Shown here piece by piece: positions 35,103 through 42,948 of a DNA stretch of 64,000 bases. This stretch comes from Haliscomenobacter sp040403615 (GTDB lineage Bacteria > Bacteroidota > Bacteroidia > Chitinophagales > Saprospiraceae). Location of the stretch: contig NZ_JBBAKG010000026.1 in NCBI RefSeq assembly GCF_040403615.1, forward strand, positions 10,681 to 74,680. The letters run 5' to 3'. Positions within the stretch are counted from its first letter, which is position 1. Every line of letters begins with the position of its first letter. A program made the position numbers and the translations under genes. The notes under the pieces are model-generated. The model was given only the letters and a program-made list of their open reading frames with translations. It ran no database searches and was not told where the DNA came from.

Positions 35103-35816
35103 TTATTTTAGGGCAACCGCAGTCGTTATATTTTCATTTTTATAATCTCTTTCAATCAGTCCATCGCGCATCCGTACAATCCGGTGGGCATGGTCGGCAA
35201 TGTCTGGTTCGTGGGTTACCAAAATGATGGTATTGCCCGCTTTGTGGATTTCTTCAAACAAGATCATGATCTCATAAGAGGTGTTGGTATCCAGGTTACC
35301 TGTGGGTTCATCTGCCAGGATAATGGAAGGATCGTTGACGAGGGCGCGGGCAATGGCTACCCGTTGACGTTGTCCGCCAGAAAGTTCGTTTGGATTGTGG
35401 TCTACCCGATCTCCCAAACCTACGGCTTCCAGCATGGCCCGGGCTTTTTCCAGGCGGGTGCTTTTGTTGATTCCGGCATAAACCAGGGGCAAGGCCACAT
35501 TTTCCAATGCAGACAAACGAGGAAGCAAATTAAAGGTTTGAAACACGAAACCGATTTCCTTGTTGCGCACTTCTGCCAATTCTGCATCTGACATGGAGCT
35601 TACATTGACCTCATTGAGCAGGTAATCTCCCGCCGTTGGGGTATCCAAGCAACCCAGGATGTTCATCAAAGTTGATTTGCCAGATCCAGATGGCCCCATC
35701 AGCGCAACATATTCATTTTTGAAAATGCTTAAACTCACGGACTGGAGTGCATTCACCGTGGTGTCACCCATGATGTAGGTTTTCTTTAAATCGCGAAAAG
35801 AAATGATCGGTTGCAT
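35103..35816 (-). CDS. ABC transporter ATP-binding protein, LolD/MacB type
   Basis: Cytoplasmic ATPase of the MacB/LolD branch, energising lipoprotein or macrolide-type export permeases. Walker A GPSGSGKST at 41-49, Q-loop FVFQTFNLLPRL, signature LSGGQRQRVAIARAL, Walker B IILADEPTGNLD, H-loop VTHE. 237 residues. No permease gene is adjacent, so the membrane partner is encoded elsewhere. 42 bases after gatC on the same strand, so probably an operon with it. Confidence 0.93.
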   Translation of the reverse strand: MQPIISFRDLKKTYIMGDTTVNALQSVSLSIFKNEYVALMGPSGSGKSTLMNILGCLDTPTAGDYLLNEVNVSSMSDAELAEVRNKEIGFVFQTFNLLPRLSALENVALPLVYAGINKSTRLEKARAMLEAVGLGDRVDHNPNELSGGQRQRVAIARALVNDPSIILADEPTGNLDTNTSYEIMILFEEIHKAGNTIILVTHEPDIADHAHRIVRMRDGLIERDYKNENITTAVALK

Positions 35817-35858
35817 GTATAAAATTTGAGGGTGTAAGCGCCAGCAGCGCCCAATCAG

Positions 35859-36149
35859 CTAGAGGTTAATCACCTTTGGCACCATAAAAAATGTACCGTC
35901 TTGTTGGGGGGCATTGCGCAATGCATCTTCTTGTTCGACTTGATTTTGCACTTTATCTTCCCTCCATACATTGACGTCTTCGTTGAGGTACACCAATGGA
36001 ACGACCTCATCGGTATCCAATTCCTGAAGCTTTTCAACCATCGTCAGAATGTTGTTCAAATCTGTTTGCAATGATTGGCGTTCAGCATCAGACAATTCTA
36101 AACGTGCCAAATGTTCTAGCCTCGAAATTAAAGTTCCTGTGATGGTCAT
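35859..36149 (-). CDS. gatC: Asp-tRNA(Asn)/Glu-tRNA(Gln) amidotransferase subunit C
   Basis: Small subunit of the GatCAB complex that converts mischarged Glu-tRNA(Gln) or Asp-tRNA(Asn). 96 residues with LEHLARLELSDAE near 11-23, a LNNILTMVEKLQELDT helix and a C-terminal FFMVPKVI tail, all typical. gatA and gatB are not in the window. First gene of a minus-strand unit with the ABC ATPase. Confidence 0.94.
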   Translation of the reverse strand: MTITGTLISRLEHLARLELSDAERQSLQTDLNNILTMVEKLQELDTDEVVPLVYLNEDVNVWREDKVQNQVEQEDALRNAPQQDGTFFMVPKVINL

Positions 36150-36190
36150 AATAAATTCTTAGATAAGTGGGTTGATTTGTTCGACAGCGG

Positions 36191-36198
36191 CAAAAATA
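36191..36198 (-). promoter_or_regulatory. Promoter -7 box for gatC
   Basis: On the minus strand TATTTTTG matches TAnnTTTG, about 40 bases before the gatC start. Confidence 0.5.
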
Positions 36199-36353
36199 CA
36201 CCCAGGATTGAAGAAAAAACCGTAACCAAAAACAAATTTCCAAACTTCTTGAAGGATAATTCGCTCAAACTTACAAAAACCGTATTTTAGCCCCATAACT
36301 TAGCGCTTGCTGATCTTTTGCTGCAGCGCCTTGAAAAGCCATCACATCCGGGT

Positions 36354-36998
36354 ATGAATCAAAAAGATCAAGTGTCCAAAATCAAACACGTTGCCATTGC
36401 CGGAAACATTGGCGCTGGTAAAACTACCCTTTGCACGCAATTGGGCAAAAGTTTCAATTGGGAAATCCATTACGAATCTGCCGACGACAATCCCTATCTC
36501 GTTGATTTTTACAACGACATGAACCGTTGGTCGTTCAATTTGCAGATTTATTTCTTGAACAGCCGCTATCGCCAGATTTTGTCTATTCTCAGTGGAGAAA
36601 AAACGGTAATCCAGGATCGAACCATTTACGAGGATGCCTATATTTTTGCCCGCAACCTCTACGATATGGGGCTGATGACAGGCAGAGACTACCACAATTA
36701 CCTCGATCTGTTTGAAACCATGTCTTCCCAAATTCAACCTCCTGATTTGCTGATTTACTTGCGGGCAGGGATTCCTACCCTTGTAGACCACATTCAGTTG
36801 CGCGGCAGGGATTATGAAGGCAGCATTAGTTTGGACTACCTGCGCAGGCTCAACGAAAAATACGAGTCCTGGATTGATACCTATCGCAGTGGCCGCTTGT
36901 TGATCATCAATTCTGATGAGTTGGATTTTGCCAACAATCAGGAAGATTTATCCACAGTAGTCAACATGGTTCAAGCCGAGTTACACGGCTTGTTCTGA
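36354..36998 (+). CDS. Deoxynucleoside kinase
   Basis: Cytoplasmic kinase phosphorylating deoxynucleosides in the salvage pathway. P-loop GNIGAGKTT at 17-25, the substrate-site segment YESADDNPYLVDFY, the DRT motif in VIQDRTIYEDAY, and a lid Arg cluster near RGRDYEGSISLDYLRRL. The ATG at 36354 gives 214 residues; an upstream TTG extension is not family-like. Specificity (dA/dG or broad) cannot be fixed. Its last 18 bases overlap the end of the convergent metallophosphatase gene. Confidence 0.92.
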   Translation: MNQKDQVSKIKHVAIAGNIGAGKTTLCTQLGKSFNWEIHYESADDNPYLVDFYNDMNRWSFNLQIYFLNSRYRQILSILSGEKTVIQDRTIYEDAYIFARNLYDMGLMTGRDYHNYLDLFETMSSQIQPPDLLIYLRAGIPTLVDHIQLRGRDYEGSISLDYLRRLNEKYESWIDTYRSGRLLIINSDELDFANNQEDLSTVVNMVQAELHGLF

Positions 36999-37892
36999 TG
37001 GTTCAACGGATACGTCTCCTGCCCCAACCAGGGTGTTTTCTCCTTTAATACGGTGAATTGTTCCGTTGGAATACTGGAGATCAATGCGCCCCAACAACAA
37101 TCCACCCCATCCGGCATGATTGATCAGCACTTCTTTGCCATCCAGGTTATTCGCAACCACTGGCTCAGGCAGAAAAGTATGGGTATGTCCTCCTATCACA
37201 AGGTCGATATGGCGGGTTTGCGCCACCAAGCTCAGGTCAGAAACTTGCTGATCTGCATAATGATAGCCCAGGTGAGACAAACAAATGACGATGCTGCACC
37301 CTTCCAATTGCTTCAGGTGTTTGGCCATTTCATTCGCTTTTTCGACGGGGTTTTGGTGCACCAAACCTTCTCGCAATACTGCTGGAACCAAGCCCTGAGG
37401 GTTGATGCCCAATCCAAACACGCCAACGCGCTGCCCCCCTTTTTCAAAAATGCGGTATGGTTTCACCAAACCTTGAAGGGGGGTATTGCGTAGATCGTAG
37501 TTGGCTGCCAAAGCCGAAATGCGGTTTTGCTTGATTTGCCGCGCCAAATCGGGCATGCCGCGGTCAAATTCATGATTGCCCAACACAAAAGCGTCATAAC
37601 CCATTGATTCCAGCCAGCGCAATTCATCTCCGGCGCCCATCGAAGGGTGCAAGATGTCTCCGGCATCCAACAAAAGTACGTGTTCTTGACTTTGACGCAC
37701 TTTACGGATCAATGCACCTGCCTTCATGCCAAATGCATTAAATTTTCCGTGGGCATGCACAAAACGACCGTGTAAATCGTTGGTATGCAATATGGTTAGT
37801 TCAAAACCTGTAGAAGAATGGAGCTGGGGTATTCCTGCACCCAGTGCAACTGCACTCAGACCAAAATGGTGGATAAAGGTACGTCTTTGCAT
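36981..37892 (-). CDS. Metallophosphatase, 5'-nucleotidase N-terminal type, Tat-like signal
   Basis: Two-metal calcineurin-like phosphatase related to the catalytic half of UshA-type 5'-nucleotidases. Metal motifs: HTNDLHGR (Asp39, His41), LLDAGD (Asp76 and Asp79), GNHEFDRG at 105-112, LSHLGYH, GGHTHT. The C-terminal substrate-binding domain of full UshA is absent, so it resembles the SoxB-like/short partner form. The N-terminus MQRRTFIHHFGLSAVALGAG looks like a twin-arginine signal. It lies 10 bases after ruvB on the minus strand; its 3' end overlaps the convergent kinase gene by 18 bases. Confidence 0.9.
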   Translation of the reverse strand: MQRRTFIHHFGLSAVALGAGIPQLHSSTGFELTILHTNDLHGRFVHAHGKFNAFGMKAGALIRKVRQSQEHVLLLDAGDILHPSMGAGDELRWLESMGYDAFVLGNHEFDRGMPDLARQIKQNRISALAANYDLRNTPLQGLVKPYRIFEKGGQRVGVFGLGINPQGLVPAVLREGLVHQNPVEKANEMAKHLKQLEGCSIVICLSHLGYHYADQQVSDLSLVAQTRHIDLVIGGHTHTFLPEPVVANNLDGKEVLINHAGWGGLLLGRIDLQYSNGTIHRIKGENTLVGAGDVSVEPSEQAV

Positions 37893-37902
37893 AGGTTTGT
37901 TT

Positions 37903-38931
37903 TTATTCGAACAAGGTTTTTTGAAGTGCCGGCGGCACTATTCCAAGGTGTTGATACGCTTTTTCGGTCGCTTCCCTTCCACGGGGGGTTCTATGGATAA
38001 AACCCTCCATGATCAAAAACGGTTCGTGGACTTCTTCAATTGTGCCAGCCTCTTCCCCAATTGCGGTGGCGATGGTAGAAATACCTACCGGTCCCCCTTT
38101 AAATTTCTGAATAATGGTGGACAAAATCTTGTTGTCCATTTCATCCAGGCCATATTCGTCCACATTCAATGCTTCCAGGGCATATTTGGCGATTTCCAAG
38201 GTAATGGTTCCATCTCCTTTGACTTGGGCAAAATCCCTTACCCGACGCAGCAAGGCATTGGCAATTCGCGGTGTGCCCCGGCTGCGTCTGGCGATCTCAG
38301 AAGCACCTTCCTTTGAAATTTCCAATTTAAGGATTGCGGCAGAACGGTGGATGATTTTTTTCAGCGTCTCAACATCGTAATAATCAAGGTGGCAATTGAT
38401 GCCAAATCGAGCGCGCATCGGTGCTGTCAACAATCCCATACGGGTAGTAGCGCCCACTAAAGTAAACGGATTCAGGGTAATCTGGATACTCCTTGCGTTT
38501 GGCCCACTATCGATCATGATATCGATGCGGTAATCCTCCATCGCAGAATAGAGGTATTCTTCCACCACCGTATTGAGCCGGTGAATTTCGTCGATAAAAA
38601 GGACGTCCCCTTCATTAAGATTGGTCAGTAAACCCGCCAAATCCCCCGGTTTTTCCAAAACAGGGCCAGAAGTCATTTTTAATCCTGTCTCTAGTTCATT
38701 GGAAATGATGTGAGAAAGTGTAGTTTTGCCCAATCCTGGCGGGCCGTGCAATAAAACATGGTCAAGGGCTTCTCCACGTTGCTTGGCAGCAGTGATGAAA
38801 ACCTTGAGATTGTCTACAATTCGGGGCTGTCCACTGAACTCTTCCAAGGCTTTGGGGCGCAACGCTCTCTCCACTTGTTGCTCCTCCGTACCCAATTGCT
38901 TTCCCGAAGCGTCCAATATAGGATTTGCCAT
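37903..38931 (-). CDS. ruvB: Holliday junction branch-migration helicase RuvB
   Basis: AAA+ motor of the RuvABC complex. N-terminal RPKALEEFSGQ, Walker A HGPPGLGKTTL near 61-71, Walker B FIDEIHRL, sensor 1 VGATTR, arginine-finger region TAPMRARFG, and C-terminal winged helix ending GFIHRTPRGREATEKAYQHL. 342 residues is the standard length. Upstream gene of the pair with the metallophosphatase; divergent from icd. Confidence 0.98.
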   Translation of the reverse strand: MANPILDASGKQLGTEEQQVERALRPKALEEFSGQPRIVDNLKVFITAAKQRGEALDHVLLHGPPGLGKTTLSHIISNELETGLKMTSGPVLEKPGDLAGLLTNLNEGDVLFIDEIHRLNTVVEEYLYSAMEDYRIDIMIDSGPNARSIQITLNPFTLVGATTRMGLLTAPMRARFGINCHLDYYDVETLKKIIHRSAAILKLEISKEGASEIARRSRGTPRIANALLRRVRDFAQVKGDGTITLEIAKYALEALNVDEYGLDEMDNKILSTIIQKFKGGPVGISTIATAIGEEAGTIEEVHEPFLIMEGFIHRTPRGREATEKAYQHLGIVPPALQKTLFE

Positions 38932-38957
38932 TTAAATATTTTTTTAATTTTGCGCTG

Positions 38958-38965
38958 CAAAAATA
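38958..38965 (-). promoter_or_regulatory. Promoter -7 box for ruvB
   Basis: TATTTTTG on the minus strand, about 25 bases before the ruvB ATG, an exact TAnnTTTG match. Confidence 0.5.
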
Positions 38966-39050
38966 ATCCAGCGGTAATTCACCAAACGCAATTCTTGTGT
39001 TTTTTGGTTGTCGCTCGTTACTTAAGCCATAAAAATACAATAATACAACA

Positions 39051-40316
39051 ATGAGTGGATCAAAAGTAACCATTGAGAATGGAAAATTGACGGTACCCAA
39101 CGACCCGATCATCCCTTTTATCGAAGGTGATGGTACTGGAGCCGATATTTGGGCTGCTTCCGTACGCGTATTGGACGCTGCGGTAGAGAAAGCGTACAAC
39201 GGAACGCGTAAAATTCACTGGAAAGAAGTTTTGGCTGGTGAAAAAGCTTTCAAACAAACGGGCAGCTGGCTTCCTGACGAAACCCTGCAAATCATTGATG
39301 AGTACCGCATTGCCATCAAGGGCCCTTTGACTACCCCAGTTGGTGGCGGCATCCGCTCTTTGAACGTTGCGCTCCGCCAAATGCTGGATTTGTATGCTTG
39401 TGTACGTCCTGTTCATTATTTCAAAGGTGTGCCTAGCCCAGTTAAAGAACCTGAACTGGTAGAAATGGTGATTTTCCGCGAAAACACGGAAGACATTTAC
39501 GCTGGAATCGAATTTTTGGAAGGTACCCCTGAAGTTGAGAAACTGAAAAAGTTTTTGATCGAAGAATTGGGCGTTAAAGGAATTCGATTCCCCGACACAG
39601 TTTCCTTAGGGATAAAACCCGTTTCGCAAGAAGGGACTGAACGTTTGATTCGTTCGGCCATAGAGTATACCATCGAAAACAACCTGCCTTCCCTTACGAT
39701 TGTACACAAAGGGAACATCATGAAGTACACCGAAGGTAAATTCAAGGACTGGGGTTATGCGCTTTTGGAACGGGAATATGGCGATAAAGTATTCACTTGG
39801 ACCCAATACGACCGCATTGCTGCCGAACATAGCAAAGAGGTTGCCGATAAAGCGCAGGCTGATGCCCTGGCTGCTGGAAAAATCCTGATCAAAGACGCCA
39901 TTGCGGATGCATTTTTGCAACAAATCCTGCTGCGCCCGGCGGAGTATTCGGTGATTGCTACGTTGAACCTGAACGGTGACTACATCTCTGACGCCTTGGC
40001 AGCAGAAGTGGGTGGAATCGGTATCGCTCCAGGTGCCAACATCAACTACATCAGCGGAAAAGCCATCTTTGAAGCAACCCATGGTACCGCTCCAAAATAT
40101 GCAGGATTGGATAAAGTGAACCCAAGTTCAGTGATTCTGTCTGGCGAAATGATGTTCCGCTACATGGGTTGGAAAGAAGCTGCCGACCTGATCATCAAAG
40201 GTGTGGAAGGTGCTATCCACGACAAACGTGTTACTTATGATTTCCACCGCCTGATGGAAGGAGCTACTTTGTTGAAGTGCTCTGAATTTGGCGATGAGAT
40301 CATTGCGAATATGTAA
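39051..40316 (+). CDS. icd: NADP-dependent isocitrate dehydrogenase
   Basis: TCA-cycle enzyme converting isocitrate to 2-oxoglutarate. Ser103 in GIRSLNVALRQ is the site regulated by phosphorylation in E. coli Icd; the substrate Arg cluster and metal Asp motifs are present (NLNGDYISDALAAEVGGIG). The HGTAPKYAGLDKVNP segment has the Lys-Tyr pair that sets NADP specificity in the E. coli type. 421 residues. Divergent from ruvB; an inverted repeat fills the space to the next gene. Confidence 0.96.
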   Translation: MSGSKVTIENGKLTVPNDPIIPFIEGDGTGADIWAASVRVLDAAVEKAYNGTRKIHWKEVLAGEKAFKQTGSWLPDETLQIIDEYRIAIKGPLTTPVGGGIRSLNVALRQMLDLYACVRPVHYFKGVPSPVKEPELVEMVIFRENTEDIYAGIEFLEGTPEVEKLKKFLIEELGVKGIRFPDTVSLGIKPVSQEGTERLIRSAIEYTIENNLPSLTIVHKGNIMKYTEGKFKDWGYALLEREYGDKVFTWTQYDRIAAEHSKEVADKAQADALAAGKILIKDAIADAFLQQILLRPAEYSVIATLNLNGDYISDALAAEVGGIGIAPGANINYISGKAIFEATHGTAPKYAGLDKVNPSSVILSGEMMFRYMGWKEAADLIIKGVEGAIHDKRVTYDFHRLMEGATLLKCSEFGDEIIANM

Positions 40317-40320
40317 TTTA

Positions 40321-40383
40321 GTTGAAAAGTTGAAGGGTTGAAAAGTTTAACCCTTCAACCGTTCAGCTTTTCAACTCTTCAAC
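40321..40383. terminator. Inverted repeat filling the gap between two convergent stops
   Basis: A stem built from repeats of GTTGAA: GTTGAAAAGTTGAAGGG on the left against its complements CCCTTCAAC, TTTTCAAC and CTTCAAC on the right. It occupies the whole space between the icd stop and the stop of the convergent gene. A bidirectional terminator is likely, though no T run follows the stem. Confidence 0.6.
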
Positions 40384-42738
40384 TTATTTACCTGCTACAA
40401 CGAACTTCTTCGTTCCAGTTCCATTTTCGGTAGTAACCTGCATCAAGTAAGTACCTGAAGGCAATCCTGCCACTGACATTTGGAATTGATCCCGTCTTAC
40501 GTTGTTGTATACTTTCTCGAGGATTTGGCGACCCGACAAATCCATGATCCGCACATTTGCTTGCTTCGCAACCTGGTTGAGCGCCAATTGAACGTTCACA
40601 AACTCTCGAGCTGGATTCGGTGATACTGCAAATTCATTGGTGATGGAAGGCAGATCGCGCTCGCTGGTCAGTACCAGTGGCCCAACGTTCATGCGCATCA
40701 CGTACACATTTTCCAGGCCATAGCCAGTTGGGCTATAAGATACGGTAGGCAAATCTGAATCAAGGGCAGTAAAGCTGGCAAATCGAGGTTTATTCGCATC
40801 AATACCAGCCAAAAGCATCGGAAGGCGATCGTAGTCGTCATTGAGTAATAATTCCAAATCGGTGTCATCACTGGCAAAATACTCACACATCAGCAAATAG
40901 GTAGTTGTATCTGCCAATTGAACCGGAGCTTTACCCTGTTCTGGGAAAGGCACGGTGATTAATCTTGCACCGGTTTCGGTTCCTTTGATGTCGTAGAAGT
41001 TATCTGCGATCAAGGTTCTTTCTGTTGCCTGAACATTGAGGTCAAAATTTTTATCAACCCATTTGTACAAGCTCAACAGTAAGGAGGTTCCTTTTAGGTC
41101 AGATCCATTGTTGATGCCAAATGAAACACTACGGAGGTAATTTCCCTTGCCTTTGACCACATAGTAACTGTTGCCATATGCAGCAGAGTGCGGTTCACTG
41201 GGATCCCAGTTGTCCCCAGGTAAGGTATAAAACGAAGCACCCAATTCCTTGGCAAAGATGGTATCGGTCACCTTGTAAAAAAAGGCCTGCAAGTTGTCAA
41301 ATCGATCGTAATCCGCTGAATCCGCAGATGCCTGGTAGGCCATAACATAGGTACCTTTTTTTGCTGGTTTGTACTTGGCGCCAAAAAAGAAGGTATCAAT
41401 CTGGTTCGGGGCAATGGTTGTAGTAACCAGGGAATCCCGGAAAACTCTGCCACCCGTCAGCGAATCTATTACACTTACCGCCATTTTTAGCTTGGTCTGT
41501 GCTTTTGCACCGATGTTTTCAACGGCTGCACTAAATGCAATTGGCTCAGCTTGTGACAGGGGTTGCTGAATATTGGGTGCCAAGGCATAGTATTCCGTTA
41601 CCGCAAGGTTATTGGATTCGCGCTTGACCAATTTCACATCGTCAATGGCCCAATGGTAGAAATTTCCATCGTAGCGGAATTTGATTTTGATGCTGTCTGC
41701 GGTTTCACTGCCAATTAAACGCACGGATTTGTAGGGATCCTCATTTGCATCAAAGGGACGAATTTCTTCGTTGATTTGAGTAGAAACCCAGGTTTTTCCC
41801 CCATCCTTTGACCAATCTACAAAATACTCGCTTCCATAGAAATGGGTCAATTCCTGGTAGAAATTAACATTCATTGCTGTTCCTTTGGTTACCTTGATGG
41901 TAGGCGAAACCAACTCCGCAGAGTGGGGAGCAGGGCAAGGGCCAGCGCCAAAATTGGTACAAGCAGTGGAAGCTGCCAAATCCAGGGTAGCCGCGTTCAT
42001 GATCATTGAACCGTTGCAACGAGATGGCGAAAAGAATACCAATTGGCCAGTAGACAAACAAGGAGATGGGTATGCGTTGGCAGGAATCCAGGACCAGGTA
42101 GTGGCCGTATTGGGCTTGCCAGTACAAGAAATGGTGTTGCTTTTCCAGGAATTCAAGCCACCATCGAAATCGCCTTCTTTGGCTTTCCCACCCCAAACTA
42201 CCAAACTTGGGTTGACAGGATCAGGAGTAGCTGATTTGATCGAGACTTTAACTGCGCTGCCCAAAAGTGGCTTGATTTTATTGCCCGTTGCCAACGAAAC
42301 CATGAAACTCGGAATCGTAACCTGGTCTCCACCCGCTCCAGTTGCCATTGAAAACAAGATTGGCGCCGTACTAGTGTTGTTCACTATAATCACAGCAATA
42401 GCACCCTTGTTTTGGGCATTGAGCACTTTTTCGGAAAAGTTGCAAGTTCCGCGATCGATCACGGCTATTTTACCCGTCAAGTTGGTAACTATTGGAGATG
42501 CTGTACAGCCCAAAGTTCCATTTGCAGCATCTTTGGCCTGGATCAACTCACCGGTCACCGTACAAAAATTGCGACCAAAAGTAGCCATTTCAGCAGCATA
42601 ATCGCCGGCAATACTTGCTGGTTCTGTAACCGTCAAAGTATGGCTGGTTTGAGCTTTCAACTGAAAAGAAAGGGTCAGCAGAACAAAAGCTGTTACAACA
42701 GAACCTACTGCTGAGCAGAAATACGTAAAACTCCGCAT
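40384..42738 (-). CDS. T9SS-secreted protein with PA domain
   Basis: The start MRSFTYFCSAVGSVV (42738) places a signal peptide at the N-terminus, ending near LKAQ; upstream ATGs add residues with no role. A protease-associated (PA) domain lies near 60-150 (TGKIAVIDRGTCNFSEKVLNA), then a CHRD-free beta-rich body with a jelly-roll segment (FYHWAIDDVKLVKRES), then a C-terminal T9SS type A sorting domain of about 80 residues (SPNPAREFVNVQLALN, LSGRQILEKVYN, GLPSGTYLMQVTT, KKFVV). No protease active site is visible, so it is probably not itself a peptidase. Confidence 0.9.
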   Translation of the reverse strand: MRSFTYFCSAVGSVVTAFVLLTLSFQLKAQTSHTLTVTEPASIAGDYAAEMATFGRNFCTVTGELIQAKDAANGTLGCTASPIVTNLTGKIAVIDRGTCNFSEKVLNAQNKGAIAVIIVNNTSTAPILFSMATGAGGDQVTIPSFMVSLATGNKIKPLLGSAVKVSIKSATPDPVNPSLVVWGGKAKEGDFDGGLNSWKSNTISCTGKPNTATTWSWIPANAYPSPCLSTGQLVFFSPSRCNGSMIMNAATLDLAASTACTNFGAGPCPAPHSAELVSPTIKVTKGTAMNVNFYQELTHFYGSEYFVDWSKDGGKTWVSTQINEEIRPFDANEDPYKSVRLIGSETADSIKIKFRYDGNFYHWAIDDVKLVKRESNNLAVTEYYALAPNIQQPLSQAEPIAFSAAVENIGAKAQTKLKMAVSVIDSLTGGRVFRDSLVTTTIAPNQIDTFFFGAKYKPAKKGTYVMAYQASADSADYDRFDNLQAFFYKVTDTIFAKELGASFYTLPGDNWDPSEPHSAAYGNSYYVVKGKGNYLRSVSFGINNGSDLKGTSLLLSLYKWVDKNFDLNVQATERTLIADNFYDIKGTETGARLITVPFPEQGKAPVQLADTTTYLLMCEYFASDDTDLELLLNDDYDRLPMLLAGIDANKPRFASFTALDSDLPTVSYSPTGYGLENVYVMRMNVGPLVLTSERDLPSITNEFAVSPNPAREFVNVQLALNQVAKQANVRIMDLSGRQILEKVYNNVRRDQFQMSVAGLPSGTYLMQVTTENGTGTKKFVVAGK

Positions 42739-42948
42739 ATGCGAAAATTTATTTAGGTGATGAAATGAATACAGATGCATGCTAGTGCCACGTCCAGTAG
42801 AAACTGATAGGCGAAGATGATTTGTAAAAAGCATGAGCTATTGAACGGAAAATTACGCTTATAATGTAAAAGATCAAATTCTAAGGGGTATTTTGTAGGA
42901 AAGGGGACAAAATAAGAACCGAATGGGCCAATTGCAGGATGGGAGCCA

